A stretch of DNA of 64,000 bases from Sphingobium sp. (GTDB lineage: Bacteria; Pseudomonadota; Alphaproteobacteria; Sphingomonadales; Sphingomonadaceae): contig JAGRES010000025.1 of the NCBI GenBank assembly GCA_020446425.1, positions 1 to 64,000 on the forward strand, written 5' to 3'. A program made the translations under genes and the position numbers. The notes beneath the pieces are model-generated. The model was not told the DNA's origin. It was given only the letters and a program-made list of their open reading frames with translations, and did not search any database. Positions 25,403-33,564 of this stretch are shown here, in pieces; the first letter of the stretch is position 1, and each line of letters opens with the position of its first letter.

Positions 25403-26587
25403 ATGCAGCATTTCGATTTTTCCACCCTGGGGCTTCTCCTGTTCATCGCGTCTCTCGTCGCGATGCTGACGCGAAAATGGGGCGTGCCCTACTCGGTTGG
25501 CCTCGTGATCGCGGGCATAGCGCTGGCGCTGCTGCCCTTCGGTATCGAGATGCCGCTGACGCCGGAATTGATATTCGAATTTTTCCTGCCGCCTCTCGTG
25601 TTCGAGGCCGCCATCCAGATCGCGTGGAAACCCTTTCGCCGGGAAATGCCGGTTCTGCTGGCGCTGGTAACGCTGGGCGTCATTCTGGCGGCCAGCATCG
25701 TGGCGACCGGCATGCACTATCTGATCGGCTGGAGCTGGCTGGGTGCGGCCTTCTTCGGAATATTGGTGGCCGCGACCGACCCGGTTTCGGTCATCGCCAT
25801 GTTCAAGACGGTCAAAGTGCCGCACCGGCTGCACCTGCTCGTTGAGTCGGAAAGCCTGCTGAACGATGGCGTTGCGGCCGTCGGATTCGCAATATTGGTG
25901 ATGATCGCTCAGGGCGCCGAGCCTACGGCGGGGACCATTTCGATACGTCTTCTGACCACCGTTCTGGGCGGTATCGCGGCGGGCGCACTGGTCGCCGTCC
26001 CCCTGATCATAATTGCGGGCCGCACGACCGACCGGCTCGTCGAAGTGACGCTGACCACATTAATCGCTTACGGCAGCTTTCTGCTGGCCGAGCATTTTCA
26101 TCTTTCGGGCGTGCTCGCTGCGCTGACAGCTGGGCTTATCGTCGGCAATTACGGCTTCATGGGTTCGATTTCGGACGAAGGTCACCCCGCCGTTGTCAAT
26201 TTCTGGGAATATGTGGCGTTTCTGGTCAACAGCCTGATCTTCATCCTGATCGGCGGACGCGAAGCGGAACAGAGCTTCATGCCCGTTGTCGGCGCGGCAT
26301 TGGCGGCGACGCTGCTGGCGCTTGTGGGACGCGCGGCCGCGATCTATCCGGTCGCCGGAATGTTCGCGCGCACCAGCATCGCCATACCGTGGAAATACAA
26401 ACATGTGCTGGTATGGGGCGGCCTCAAGGGAGCCCTGGCGTTGGCGCTGGCATTGGCGCTACCGGCAAGTCTGGCGGAACGGGAAGAGATCATCACCGTC
26501 GCCTTCGCGGTGGTGGCCTTCTCGATTTTCATTCAGGGGCTGACCATGCCCGCCCTGATGCGCAGGCTGGGCCTGATAGAGGAATAG
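25403..26587 (+). CDS. CPA1-type cation:proton antiporter
   Basis: A roughly 394-residue protein with 11-13 transmembrane helices. The ion-binding segment is ATDPVSVIAMFK, followed by ESLLNDGVAAVGFAI, both hallmarks of the sodium/hydrogen exchanger family. An in-frame ATG at 25352 would add 17 polar residues; the start at 25403 is preferred because it begins directly before the first helix, but neither has a strong ribosome binding site. It should exchange Na+ or K+ for H+ across the inner membrane. Confidence 0.82.
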   Translation: MQHFDFSTLGLLLFIASLVAMLTRKWGVPYSVGLVIAGIALALLPFGIEMPLTPELIFEFFLPPLVFEAAIQIAWKPFRREMPVLLALVTLGVILAASIVATGMHYLIGWSWLGAAFFGILVAATDPVSVIAMFKTVKVPHRLHLLVESESLLNDGVAAVGFAILVMIAQGAEPTAGTISIRLLTTVLGGIAAGALVAVPLIIIAGRTTDRLVEVTLTTLIAYGSFLLAEHFHLSGVLAALTAGLIVGNYGFMGSISDEGHPAVVNFWEYVAFLVNSLIFILIGGREAEQSFMPVVGAALAATLLALVGRAAAIYPVAGMFARTSIAIPWKYKHVLVWGGLKGALALALALALPASLAEREEIITVAFAVVAFSIFIQGLTMPALMRRLGLIEE

Positions 26588-26596
26588 CTGCGCGGC

Positions 26597-27604
26597 TCAG
26601 CCTTCGCGCACGATGTCTTCCGCCGCATCATTGGGCGCGGCGGAGGGTTCCGATGTTTGCGCATCGGGCCTGTCGACGACGACCGAACCATTGCCATTGT
26701 TGAATGCGCGCATGGCCTCCTCCCCTTCGGCGCCGAAAAAGCTGCGCACCCTGACATCACGCTGCGGGAAAGGAATTTCGATGCCATATTTGCGCAGCGC
26801 ATCATCGAGCGCCCAGCAATAGGCCGCCATCATGCTGCCCGGACGCTTCACGGCATCAAGTGTCGGCCACACCACCAGCTCGAAATCGAGCGAGGAATCA
26901 CCAAATTTGGTGAGCCACACCTGCGTCTTGTGCGAACCATCGTCGGGCATGGAAAAAGGAACGGAGCGCGCGGCCTCTATCGCCGCTTCGCGCACCTTTT
27001 CCTTGTCCGATCCATAGGCGACGCTGAACGGCACATGCACGCGGCGCGTGGCACGGTTGCGCGTCCAGTTGGTCAGCTTGCCATTGAGCAGATTGGCGTT
27101 GGGCACCATCACATCGACATTATCGGTCGTCACCAGCGTGGTGGCGCGCGGGCCGATGGATACGACTGCACCGGCGCTGCCGTCTTCGAGCTCGATATAA
27201 TCGCCCACTTCTATGGAGCGATCGAACAGCAATATGATGCCGCAGACGAAATTCTTGACGATGTCCTGCAAGCCAAGACCGATACCGACACCCAATGCGC
27301 CAGCGAACAGGGACAGCGCCGAGAGATCCACACCCAGAGTGGATATGGCAATCGAAATACCGGCAAAGACGATGATATACCGGGCGATCTGTCCCCCGAT
27401 ATAGATAAGCGGGATATGCGCGTCACCGACCCGCTTCTGCGCGCGCCCAACCACCAGATGGACCACCCACGACGCGAATATGGCAAGCACGAGAATTACC
27501 ACCGCCGCGATAATCGTGCCCAGCGTGATCTGCGTGCCGCCAATCGCCATGACACTTCGGTCAAGCAATTGGTCGGCGCCAGTCAGTGTTTCGACCTTGC
27601 CCAT
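26597..27604 (-). CDS. MscS-family mechanosensitive channel
   Basis: A 335-residue protein with three N-terminal helices. The glycine/alanine-rich pore helix TM3 (ALGVGIGLGLQDIVKNFVCG) is preceded by SLFAG. A beta domain (SIEVGDYIELEDGSAGAVVSIGPRATTLVTTDN, in pieces) and a long C-terminal alpha-beta region with a charged tail follow. It relieves turgor on osmotic downshock. The start at 27604 has GGGA about six bases upstream; a TTG (27616) and an ATG (27607) also lie in frame. It converges with the antiporter gene, 9 bases apart. Confidence 0.88.
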   Translation of the reverse strand: MGKVETLTGADQLLDRSVMAIGGTQITLGTIIAAVVILVLAIFASWVVHLVVGRAQKRVGDAHIPLIYIGGQIARYIIVFAGISIAISTLGVDLSALSLFAGALGVGIGLGLQDIVKNFVCGIILLFDRSIEVGDYIELEDGSAGAVVSIGPRATTLVTTDNVDVMVPNANLLNGKLTNWTRNRATRRVHVPFSVAYGSDKEKVREAAIEAARSVPFSMPDDGSHKTQVWLTKFGDSSLDFELVVWPTLDAVKRPGSMMAAYCWALDDALRKYGIEIPFPQRDVRVRSFFGAEGEEAMRAFNNGNGSVVVDRPDAQTSEPSAAPNDAAEDIVREG

Positions 27605-27772
27605 CATGATTCCCAATCATTGACCGTCAGCACGAGTTTGGCAAGCGGAAGGAAAAAACTGGGTCGCGCAACGTATGTAACACGCCGAATTTCAACACTT
27701 TGGCCAGGTAGAGAAAGAGGCCTGTTCTAATTCGGGACTGCCAATATTCCCGCAGGCGAAACAAGTTACTGT

Positions 27773-27817
27773 TTTACATTGTAAATACATGTCACTTAGG
27801 CACAACAATAAGTGACA
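27773..27817. promoter_or_regulatory. Two inverted repeats upstream of the alpha-hydroxyacid dehydrogenase
   Basis: TTTACA-T-TGTAAA (27773-27785) is a perfect 13-base palindrome. TGTCACTT...AAGTGACA (27790-27797 and 27810-27817) is a perfect 8-bp inverted repeat with a 12-base spacer. Both lie 55-100 bases before the dehydrogenase start, in the 257-base gap shared with the divergent MscS gene, and look like regulator sites. Confidence 0.5.
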
Positions 27818-27873
27818 GGGGGTCGTCATCTGGCGTAACGCCACAGGCAATTAGGTGACGAGAATACGATAAG

Positions 27874-29007
27874 ATGCGCGGGAGTTGCTATAATATAGCC
27901 GATCTGAGGCGAAAGGCGCGCGCACGCGCGCACCCCATGGCATTCGATTATATCGACGGTGGCGCGGACGATGAAATCGCAATGCGCAATAATCATTGGC
28001 GTTTTCGCAGATATGAAATTGCGCATAAGGTTCTGGCCGGTATCGGTCGCGCGGACCTCTCAACCACATTGCTTGGTCACAGGTTAGATGTTCCGTTCAT
28101 TCTGTCCCCATCGGCCGGGAATCGGCTGTTTCACAAGGATGGCGAGCGCGCGGTAGCGAAAGCTGCCGCCAGAGCAGGCACCATATATTCCCTCTCCACC
28201 CTGTCGACTGTCTCGATTGAAGAGATCGGCGCGCTGACCAGCGGACCAAAATGGTTCCAGCTTTATGTGTGGAAAGACCGGGACCTCGTGCGCGATATGA
28301 TCCTGCGCGCGAAGGCCGCTGGCTATACGGCATTGATATTGACGGTAGACCTGCCGGTTCACGGTAATCGTGAACGGGAATTGCGTAACGGCTTTTGCAT
28401 TCCGCCCGCCATCACACCGAAACAAATATGGCAGGCAATATGCCGCCCGCGCTGGACCTGGGATTATGTGACCAGCCCCGGCATCCAGTATGCCAACCTT
28501 ACCCACAAGACAGAAAAAAGCAGTCTTTTCCGTCTGGTTTCCGAACAACTCAACCCCGCTTTCAGCTGGGATGACGCCGAGTGGCTGCTCGGCGAATGGA
28601 ACGGGCCCGCGGTCATCAAGGGCGTGGTCAACCCGGCAGATGCCGCCCGCGCGGTACAAACCGGCTTCAACGCCATTTCGATTTCCAACCATGGCGGCAG
28701 GCAGCTCGACGCGTCGCCCGCCCCTATCGACATGCTGCGCCCGATACGCGACCATATCGGCGATGCGGCAGAGCTCATTGTCGACGGCGGCGTCCGCCGC
28801 AGCAGCGACATTATCAAGGCAATGGCGCTGGGCGCCAACGCGGTCAGCTTCGCCCGCCCCTATCTCTATGGACTGGCAGCCGGAGGCCAGGAAGGCGTGG
28901 AGCGCGCGCTCGATCTGTTTGTCGAGGGGCTGCACCGCGACATGATATTGGCGGGCGCTGCCTCAATAGGCGACCTGAACGAGAGTTTCATCCGCGCACG
29001 CAGCTAA
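27874..29007 (+). CDS. FMN-dependent alpha-hydroxyacid dehydrogenase (L-lactate dehydrogenase-like)
   Basis: A 377-residue flavoprotein of the lactate/glycolate/mandelate family. Catalytic and FMN-binding residues are visible: Y131 in FQLYVWKDRD, K249 in AVIKGVVNP, H273 and R276 in SNHGGRQLD, and the phosphate loop VDGGVRRSSDIIKAMALGA. The N-terminal NIADLRRKARARAHPMAFDYIDGGADDE block is typical. It probably oxidises L-lactate or a related hydroxyacid to the oxoacid and passes electrons to the respiratory chain. No lactate permease or GntR-type LldR is adjacent, so the substrate is open. Confidence 0.85.
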   Translation: MRGSCYNIADLRRKARARAHPMAFDYIDGGADDEIAMRNNHWRFRRYEIAHKVLAGIGRADLSTTLLGHRLDVPFILSPSAGNRLFHKDGERAVAKAAARAGTIYSLSTLSTVSIEEIGALTSGPKWFQLYVWKDRDLVRDMILRAKAAGYTALILTVDLPVHGNRERELRNGFCIPPAITPKQIWQAICRPRWTWDYVTSPGIQYANLTHKTEKSSLFRLVSEQLNPAFSWDDAEWLLGEWNGPAVIKGVVNPADAARAVQTGFNAISISNHGGRQLDASPAPIDMLRPIRDHIGDAAELIVDGGVRRSSDIIKAMALGANAVSFARPYLYGLAAGGQEGVERALDLFVEGLHRDMILAGAASIGDLNESFIRARS

Positions 29008-29032
29008 GGATCCTGATATCGGTCGCGCGCTG

Positions 29033-29434
29033 TCACCCGATACGAGCGAAAGAAGCGGCACCAGAAGGACGGTTTAACCGAGCGGAGTCAGGCGCACTAT
29101 CCTCCAATATTTCACCCAGCCTGACTGCCGGATCGCCGTCCCCGCCCAATATCGCTTCCATCGCCCGTACACACAAAGCCGTGGTTTCATCTGCCAGCGA
29201 ATAGAATATCTGCTTGGATTCCCGTCGTGTGCGAACCAGTTCGGCGCGTCGCAATTCGGCAAGCTGCTGGCTGAGCGCCGGCTGGCCGATCGCCGTGGCG
29301 GCATCAATATCGCTCACTGTCCGCTCACCGTGCAGAAGACAGGACAGGATCATCAGCCGCTGGGGCTGTGCATACACCCTGAGTTTCTCCACGGCGGAAT
29401 CGGCAAGATCACGGCTTTGATACAGCGCAGCCAT
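29033..29434 (-). CDS. ArsR-family regulator, BigR/SqrR-like sulfide sensor candidate
   Basis: A 133-residue winged-helix repressor. Helix-turn-helix: TVSDIDAATAIGQPALSQQLAEL (about 39-61, in two parts); wing: RTRRESKQIFYSL. Two cysteines, C32 and C88, lie in the positions expected for the redox pair of BigR/SqrR proteins, which form a di- or polysulfide bond with persulfide and release DNA. The start MAALYQ is fixed by GGAGGA six bases upstream and by its one-base overlap (TGATG) with the peroxiredoxin stop. It should repress both divergent promoters of the sulfide locus. Redox pairing is inferred from residue position and context. Confidence 0.82.
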   Translation of the reverse strand: MAALYQSRDLADSAVEKLRVYAQPQRLMILSCLLHGERTVSDIDAATAIGQPALSQQLAELRRAELVRTRRESKQIFYSLADETTALCVRAMEAILGGDGDPAVRLGEILEDSAPDSARLNRPSGAASFARIG

Positions 29435-30072
29435 CAGCGCTCCTCCGTGCGGCAGAACCATTCCGCCATGTCGCTGGCCGCATCAATAGTGTCGGCAGGC
29501 GGCACCAGCACCGCATCGCCCGGCCGCCAACCCTCCGGTGTCAAGACAGCGTCCCGATCAGCGCGCTGTAACGCGGCGACAATGCGCAGCATCTCATCGA
29601 CATTGCGCCCGACATTGTACGGATAGGTGGTGATCGCGCGAACTATGCCATCAGGGTCGATGAAATAACTGCTGCGGATCGAAGAACTGTCCTGCGTCGT
29701 TTCATCAATCATTCCATAGGCACGGCCCACCGCCATGCTGGGGTCTTCCACTATCGGAAAATCGACGGAGACGCCGAACGCCTGCTTCATGGCCTTCACC
29801 CATGCGATATGGGAATAGAGGCTGTCGACCGACAGACCGAGCAACGCGCAGTCCATTTCTGCAAATTTGTCCGCCGCCTTGGCGAGAGCGACGAACTCCG
29901 TAGTGCAAACCGGTGTAAAATCGGCGGGGTGCGAAAAGAACACAAGCCAGCGGCCACGATAATCCGACAGGGCGACTTCCCCCCGCGTGGTGCGAGCGCG
30001 GAACTCGGGCGCGGCATCACCAATTCGCAAGGATCTGCATTGGGATAAGGAGTTTTCCGGATTGTGCATCAT
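29434..30072 (-). CDS. Peroxiredoxin (Prx6/1-Cys-like)
   Basis: A 212-residue thioredoxin-fold peroxidase. The peroxidatic cysteine is C56 in ADFTPVCTTEF, followed by the LLGLSVDS and VGRAYGMIDE segments and the long C-terminal extension (TYPYNVGRNVDEMLRI...LVPP) seen in Prx6-type enzymes. A further cysteine (C75) and one near the C-terminus could resolve. The second ATG (30069) has better spacing from GGGAG. It is the first gene of a two-gene operon with the ArsR regulator, divergent from the persulfide dioxygenase, suggesting it reduces peroxides or persulfides during sulfide stress. Confidence 0.88.
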   Translation of the reverse strand: MMHNPENSLSQCRSLRIGDAAPEFRARTTRGEVALSDYRGRWLVFFSHPADFTPVCTTEFVALAKAADKFAEMDCALLGLSVDSLYSHIAWVKAMKQAFGVSVDFPIVEDPSMAVGRAYGMIDETTQDSSSIRSSYFIDPDGIVRAITTYPYNVGRNVDEMLRIVAALQRADRDAVLTPEGWRPGDAVLVPPADTIDAASDMAEWFCRTEER

Positions 30073-30111
30073 TGCTCCCTGAGGCTGAACTGCCGCTATC
30101 GCATACTATGC

Positions 30112-30140
30112 TTGACGCCAACAGTATATTCAATTACATA
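30112..30140 (+). promoter_or_regulatory. Predicted promoter of the persulfide dioxygenase operon
   Basis: TTGACG (30112-30117) and TACATA (30135-30140) are separated by 17 bases. The -10 box lies within the left arm of the operator palindrome at 30134-30150. Confidence 0.6.
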
Positions 30141-30151
30141 ATTTATGTAAA
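30123..30151 (-). promoter_or_regulatory. Predicted promoter of the peroxiredoxin-arsR operon
   Basis: On the minus strand TTTACA (30151-30146) and TATACT (30128-30123) are separated by 17 bases. The -35 box overlaps the right arm of the same palindrome that covers the opposite promoter's -10 box. Confidence 0.6.
30134..30150. promoter_or_regulatory. Operator palindrome of the sulfide locus
   Basis: TTACATA-ATT-TATGTAA is a perfect 7-bp inverted repeat with a 3-base spacer, with ATTCA and TGAAT partly extending the symmetry outside. It lies between the divergent peroxiredoxin and dioxygenase genes and overlaps both predicted promoters. An AT-rich palindrome here is what an ArsR dimer of the BigR/SqrR type would bind. 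Confidence 0.72.
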
Positions 30152-30173
30152 TATGAATTTATGAGGTTCCGTC

Positions 30174-31091
30174 ATGACCGACTCGGCAATTGATACCGCC
30201 CGCGCCCAGATCAACTCGGCCCAGAAAGGCGTCCCGCAAATCAAGGCGTTTTTCGATCCCGACACTTTCACGGTCACATATGTCGTTCACGATCCGGAGA
30301 CCAACAAGGCAGCCATTGTGGACAGCGTGCTCGATTATGATCCCGCGTCCGGTCGCACATCGCACAATTCCGCCGACGCCGTTGCCGATTATGTGAAACA
30401 GCATGGGCTGACGGTGGAATGGCACCTCGAAACCCACGCCCATGCGGATCATCTCTCAGCCGCGCCCTATTTGCAGGTCATGCTGGGCGGCAAGATCGCC
30501 ATCGGCGAACATATCGCGACTGTGCAGCAGGTATTCGGCAAGCTGTTCAACGCTGGCACGGAGTTCCAGCGCGACGGATCCGATTTCGATGCGCTGTGGA
30601 AGGACGGTGACCAGTTCAAGATCGGCAACCTCGATGTCACGGTACTGCATGTTCCCGGCCACACCCCGGCATGCGTGGCCTATGTGATCGGCGACGCGGT
30701 CTTTGTCGGCGATACCATGTTCATGCCCGATTATGGTACGGCGCGCGCCGACTTCCCCGGTGGCGATGCGCGCACCCTGTTCCGTTCGCTGCGGCGGATA
30801 TTGGAACTTCCGGGGTCTACGCGCCTATTCATGTGCCATGATTATCTGCCGCAGGGACGCGACGAGTATAAATGGGAAACCACGGTCGCCGACGAACTGG
30901 CGAAGAATATCCACGCCCATGAAGGCGTCAGCGAGGATGAATTCGTTTCCATGCGCGAAACGCGCGACGCCACGCTCGACATGCCGCGCCTCATACTGCC
31001 CTCGGTTCAGGTCAATATGCGCGCAGGCCATTTGCCGCCCGCCGAGGAGAATGGTGTGCGCTATCTCAAGATCCCGCTGGACGCCGTCTGA
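30174..31091 (+). CDS. MBL-fold persulfide dioxygenase (ETHE1/Blh-like)
   Basis: A 305-residue metallo-beta-lactamase-fold enzyme. The metal motif THAHADH (87-93), the later VLHVPGHTP histidine, the FVGDTMF aspartate and the CHDY histidine match the mononuclear iron site of ETHE1-type persulfide dioxygenases, which oxidise glutathione persulfide to sulfite. Length and the C-terminal [11 protein letters not shown] segment fit the Blh proteins of bigR operons. GAGG lies seven bases before the start. The gene overlaps the next start by one base (TGATG) and begins the plus-strand sulfide operon. Confidence 0.9.
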   Translation: MTDSAIDTARAQINSAQKGVPQIKAFFDPDTFTVTYVVHDPETNKAAIVDSVLDYDPASGRTSHNSADAVADYVKQHGLTVEWHLETHAHADHLSAAPYLQVMLGGKIAIGEHIATVQQVFGKLFNAGTEFQRDGSDFDALWKDGDQFKIGNLDVTVLHVPGHTPACVAYVIGDAVFVGDTMFMPDYGTARADFPGGDARTLFRSLRRILELPGSTRLFMCHDYLPQGRDEYKWETTVADELAKNIHAHEGVSEDEFVSMRETRDATLDMPRLILPSVQVNMRAGHLPPAEENGVRYLKIPLDAV

Positions 31092-31534
31092 TGTTGCCCG
31101 CCTTCCCCAATGCCATGCCGATGGAAGGTCTGGCTGGCGGGCTGATGATCGGCCTGGCAGGCGCGATCATGCTGCTTGGCCTTGGGCGCATAGCGGGCGT
31201 CAGCGGTCTTGCCGCACGCGCCACCGGCATTGCCGATAGCGGCGCCCCGCGCGGCATAGCCGTCGCATTCATCGTCGGCCTGCCGCTCGGCGCATGGATC
31301 GTATCGAGACTGGCGGGCGAAATCGAAACGCATTTCTCACCGTCCACTGCGCAACTCATTATCGCAGGCCTGCTGGTCGGTTTCGGCACACGACTGGGTT
31401 CCGGCTGCACCAGCGGACATGGCGTATGCGGCCTGTCCCGCTTTTCGCGCCGCTCCGCCATCGCCACGGCGCTGTTCATGGCGAGTGGCTTTGCAACGGT
31501 TGCCATAATGCGCGCACTGGGCCTGCTGTCATGA
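31091..31534 (+). CDS. YeeE/YedE-type transporter, first half-subunit
   Basis: A 147-residue protein with four or five transmembrane helices and the conserved cysteine motif [20 protein letters not shown] typical of the YeeE/YedE (thiosulfate or sulfur-compound uptake) family. It is half the length of full YeeE and lies next to a second half-size protein, as in the PmpA/PmpB pairs of bigR-type operons. It overlaps the preceding dioxygenase stop by one base and the next gene by four. It probably moves a sulfur compound such as thiosulfate or sulfite across the inner membrane. Confidence 0.85.
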   Translation: MLPAFPNAMPMEGLAGGLMIGLAGAIMLLGLGRIAGVSGLAARATGIADSGAPRGIAVAFIVGLPLGAWIVSRLAGEIETHFSPSTAQLIIAGLLVGFGTRLGSGCTSGHGVCGLSRFSRRSAIATALFMASGFATVAIMRALGLLS

Positions 31535-31941
31535 AGACGGTCATCACCGCCCTGATTGCCGGCATAATCTTCGGTGCCGGGCTTGCCTATTCGGGCATGA
31601 GCGATCCCGCGCGCGTGCAGGCTTTCCTCGATATAACAGGCAATTGGGACCCAACACTGGCATGTGTTTTATGCGGTGCGCTGCTCCCGATGATGATCGC
31701 ATGGCGCATCCAGGCACGCATGCATGCTCCCTTCGCCGATGCGCATTTCAGCCTGCCTGGGACAACGAAACTGGATGGGCGCCTTGCGATTGGCGCGATC
31801 CTGTTCGGCATCGGATGGGGCATAGGTGGATTGTGCCCCGGCCCCGCTGTCGCGGATCTCGCCATCGCCCCGCAATCGGCCATCCTGTTCGTGGCCGCGA
31901 TGGCTGCAGGAATGCTGATCCACAGATATGCCGCCAGCTAG
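31531..31941 (+). CDS. YeeE/YedE-type transporter, second half-subunit (DUF6691-like)
   Basis: A 136-residue protein with four transmembrane helices, the N-terminal [24 protein letters not shown] block and a C-terminal [15 protein letters not shown] motif that mirrors the cysteine loop of the first half. The start at 31531 forms an ATGA overlap with the previous gene; the frame is open well upstream but that part is a shadow. The pair should assemble into one YeeE-like transporter. Confidence 0.83.
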   Translation: MKTVITALIAGIIFGAGLAYSGMSDPARVQAFLDITGNWDPTLACVLCGALLPMMIAWRIQARMHAPFADAHFSLPGTTKLDGRLAIGAILFGIGWGIGGLCPGPAVADLAIAPQSAILFVAAMAAGMLIHRYAAS

Positions 31942-31968
31942 AGCGGTGCGAGAACGAGGAGGAAGGCA

Positions 31969-33555
31969 ATGGAAATCAGACAGATAAATCGCCAAGTTTC
32001 CGTATCGCCGCAAATCAGGGCGGGCGATGTCGCCCTTATCGCCCAGCAGGGTTTCCGCTCAATCATCTGCAACCGCCCGAATGATGAGGAACAGGGGCAG
32101 CCAAGCGCCGACACCATAGGCAGAGCCGCCAAGGACGCGGCACTTGAATTCGCTTATGTTCCAGCGGTTTCCGGGTCTATCACGCCAGAAGATGTCAAGG
32201 CGATGGCGCATGCGCTGGCGGAACTGCCGCAACCTGTGCTCGCCTATTGCCGCTCGGGCGCGCGTTCGACCAAGCTTTATGAGCTCGCGACTTCAGGCGG
32301 CGAAGATGTTGCCACGCGCCCGCCACGCCAGTTCGATATCGTCATCGTCGGCGGCGGGTCAGCGGGGATCGCGACAGCCGCCAGCATATTGAAGCGCAAT
32401 CGCGGCCTGAGCCTCGCCATCATAGAACCGTCGGAAAATCATTATTACCAGCCGGGCTGGACCATGGTCGGCGGCGGCGTGTTTTCCAAGGAGTTTACGC
32501 GCCGCGAAGAGGAGCGCCTGATCCCGGACGGTGCTGACTGGATCAAAAGCTCCGTCTCCACATTCGAACCGGATGAAAACAAGGTGACGCTGTGCGACGG
32601 TGAGCGGGTTGGTTATGCGGTGCTGATCGTCTGCCCCGGTATCAAACTGGACTGGGAAGCCATTCCCGGCCTGCCCGAAACGCTGGGACGCAATGGCGTG
32701 ACCAGCAATTACGGCTATATGCTGGCGCCCTACACCAACCAGCTGGTGCAGGAGACGACCGGCGGGCGAGCGCTCTTCACCCAGCCGCCCATGCCAATCA
32801 AATGCGCCGGCGCACCGCAAAAAGCGATGTATCTGTCCTGCTACCGCTGGGAGCGGGCAGGCGTTCTCAAAAATATTGATGTCCAATTCCACAATGCGGG
32901 CGCAGTGCTTTTCGGTGTCGCAGCCTATGTTCCCGCACTGATGGAATATGTCGAGCGCTATGGCGCGAACCTCAATTTCGAGTCCAACCTTGTCGCCATA
33001 GACGGCCCGCGCAAAGTCGCCACATTCGCGCAAAAGCAGGGCGTCGGAACAATATATGTCGAGGAATCCTTTGACATGATCCATGTGGTGCCGCCGCAGC
33101 TTGCGCCGGATTTTGTCCGCGCCAGTCCGCTCGCCGGGGAAAGCGGCTTTGTCGACGTCGATCAGGCGACATTGCAGCACACACGCTATCCCAACATATT
33201 CTCGCTTGGCGATGCGTGCAGCGCGCCCAACGCCAAGACGGCAGCCGCCGCGCGCAAGCAGGCACCGGTCGTCGCGGTCAATGCGCTCGCGGCATTCAAC
33301 CACAAGCCCCCGGTCGCCGATTATGACGGCTATGGCAGCTGCCCACTCACTGTAGAGCAAGGCAAGATCGTTCTGGCCGAATTCGGTTATGGCGGGAAAT
33401 TGCTCCCCAGCTTCCCGGCCTGGCTGATCGACGGCACCCGCCCGTCGCGCCTGTCATGGCTGCTCAAGGACACTATACTTCCGCCGGTATATTGGCATGG
33501 TATGCTGCGCGGCCATGAGTGGATGGTGAAGCCGCACATGATCGGGGCGGATTGA
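31969..33555 (+). CDS. DUF442 sulfurtransferase/phosphatase-like domain fused to sulfide:quinone oxidoreductase
   Basis: A 528-residue two-domain protein. Residues 1-110 are a protein-tyrosine-phosphatase-fold domain (TIGR01244/DUF442 type) with the active loop YCRSGARS and nucleophile C94. Residues 122-528 are an SQR-type flavoprotein with the FAD motif VGGGSAG (127-133). C279 in KCAGAPQK matches one catalytic cysteine of human SQOR. C417 in GDACSAP lies one residue off the second. Membrane-associated SQR oxidises H2S, passes electrons to quinone and makes persulfide; the fused domain may accept that sulfane sulfur. A strong GAGGAGG precedes the start. Confidence 0.88.
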   Translation: MEIRQINRQVSVSPQIRAGDVALIAQQGFRSIICNRPNDEEQGQPSADTIGRAAKDAALEFAYVPAVSGSITPEDVKAMAHALAELPQPVLAYCRSGARSTKLYELATSGGEDVATRPPRQFDIVIVGGGSAGIATAASILKRNRGLSLAIIEPSENHYYQPGWTMVGGGVFSKEFTRREEERLIPDGADWIKSSVSTFEPDENKVTLCDGERVGYAVLIVCPGIKLDWEAIPGLPETLGRNGVTSNYGYMLAPYTNQLVQETTGGRALFTQPPMPIKCAGAPQKAMYLSCYRWERAGVLKNIDVQFHNAGAVLFGVAAYVPALMEYVERYGANLNFESNLVAIDGPRKVATFAQKQGVGTIYVEESFDMIHVVPPQLAPDFVRASPLAGESGFVDVDQATLQHTRYPNIFSLGDACSAPNAKTAAAARKQAPVVAVNALAAFNHKPPVADYDGYGSCPLTVEQGKIVLAEFGYGGKLLPSFPAWLIDGTRPSRLSWLLKDTILPPVYWHGMLRGHEWMVKPHMIGAD

Positions 33556-33564
33556 CCATAGCCG

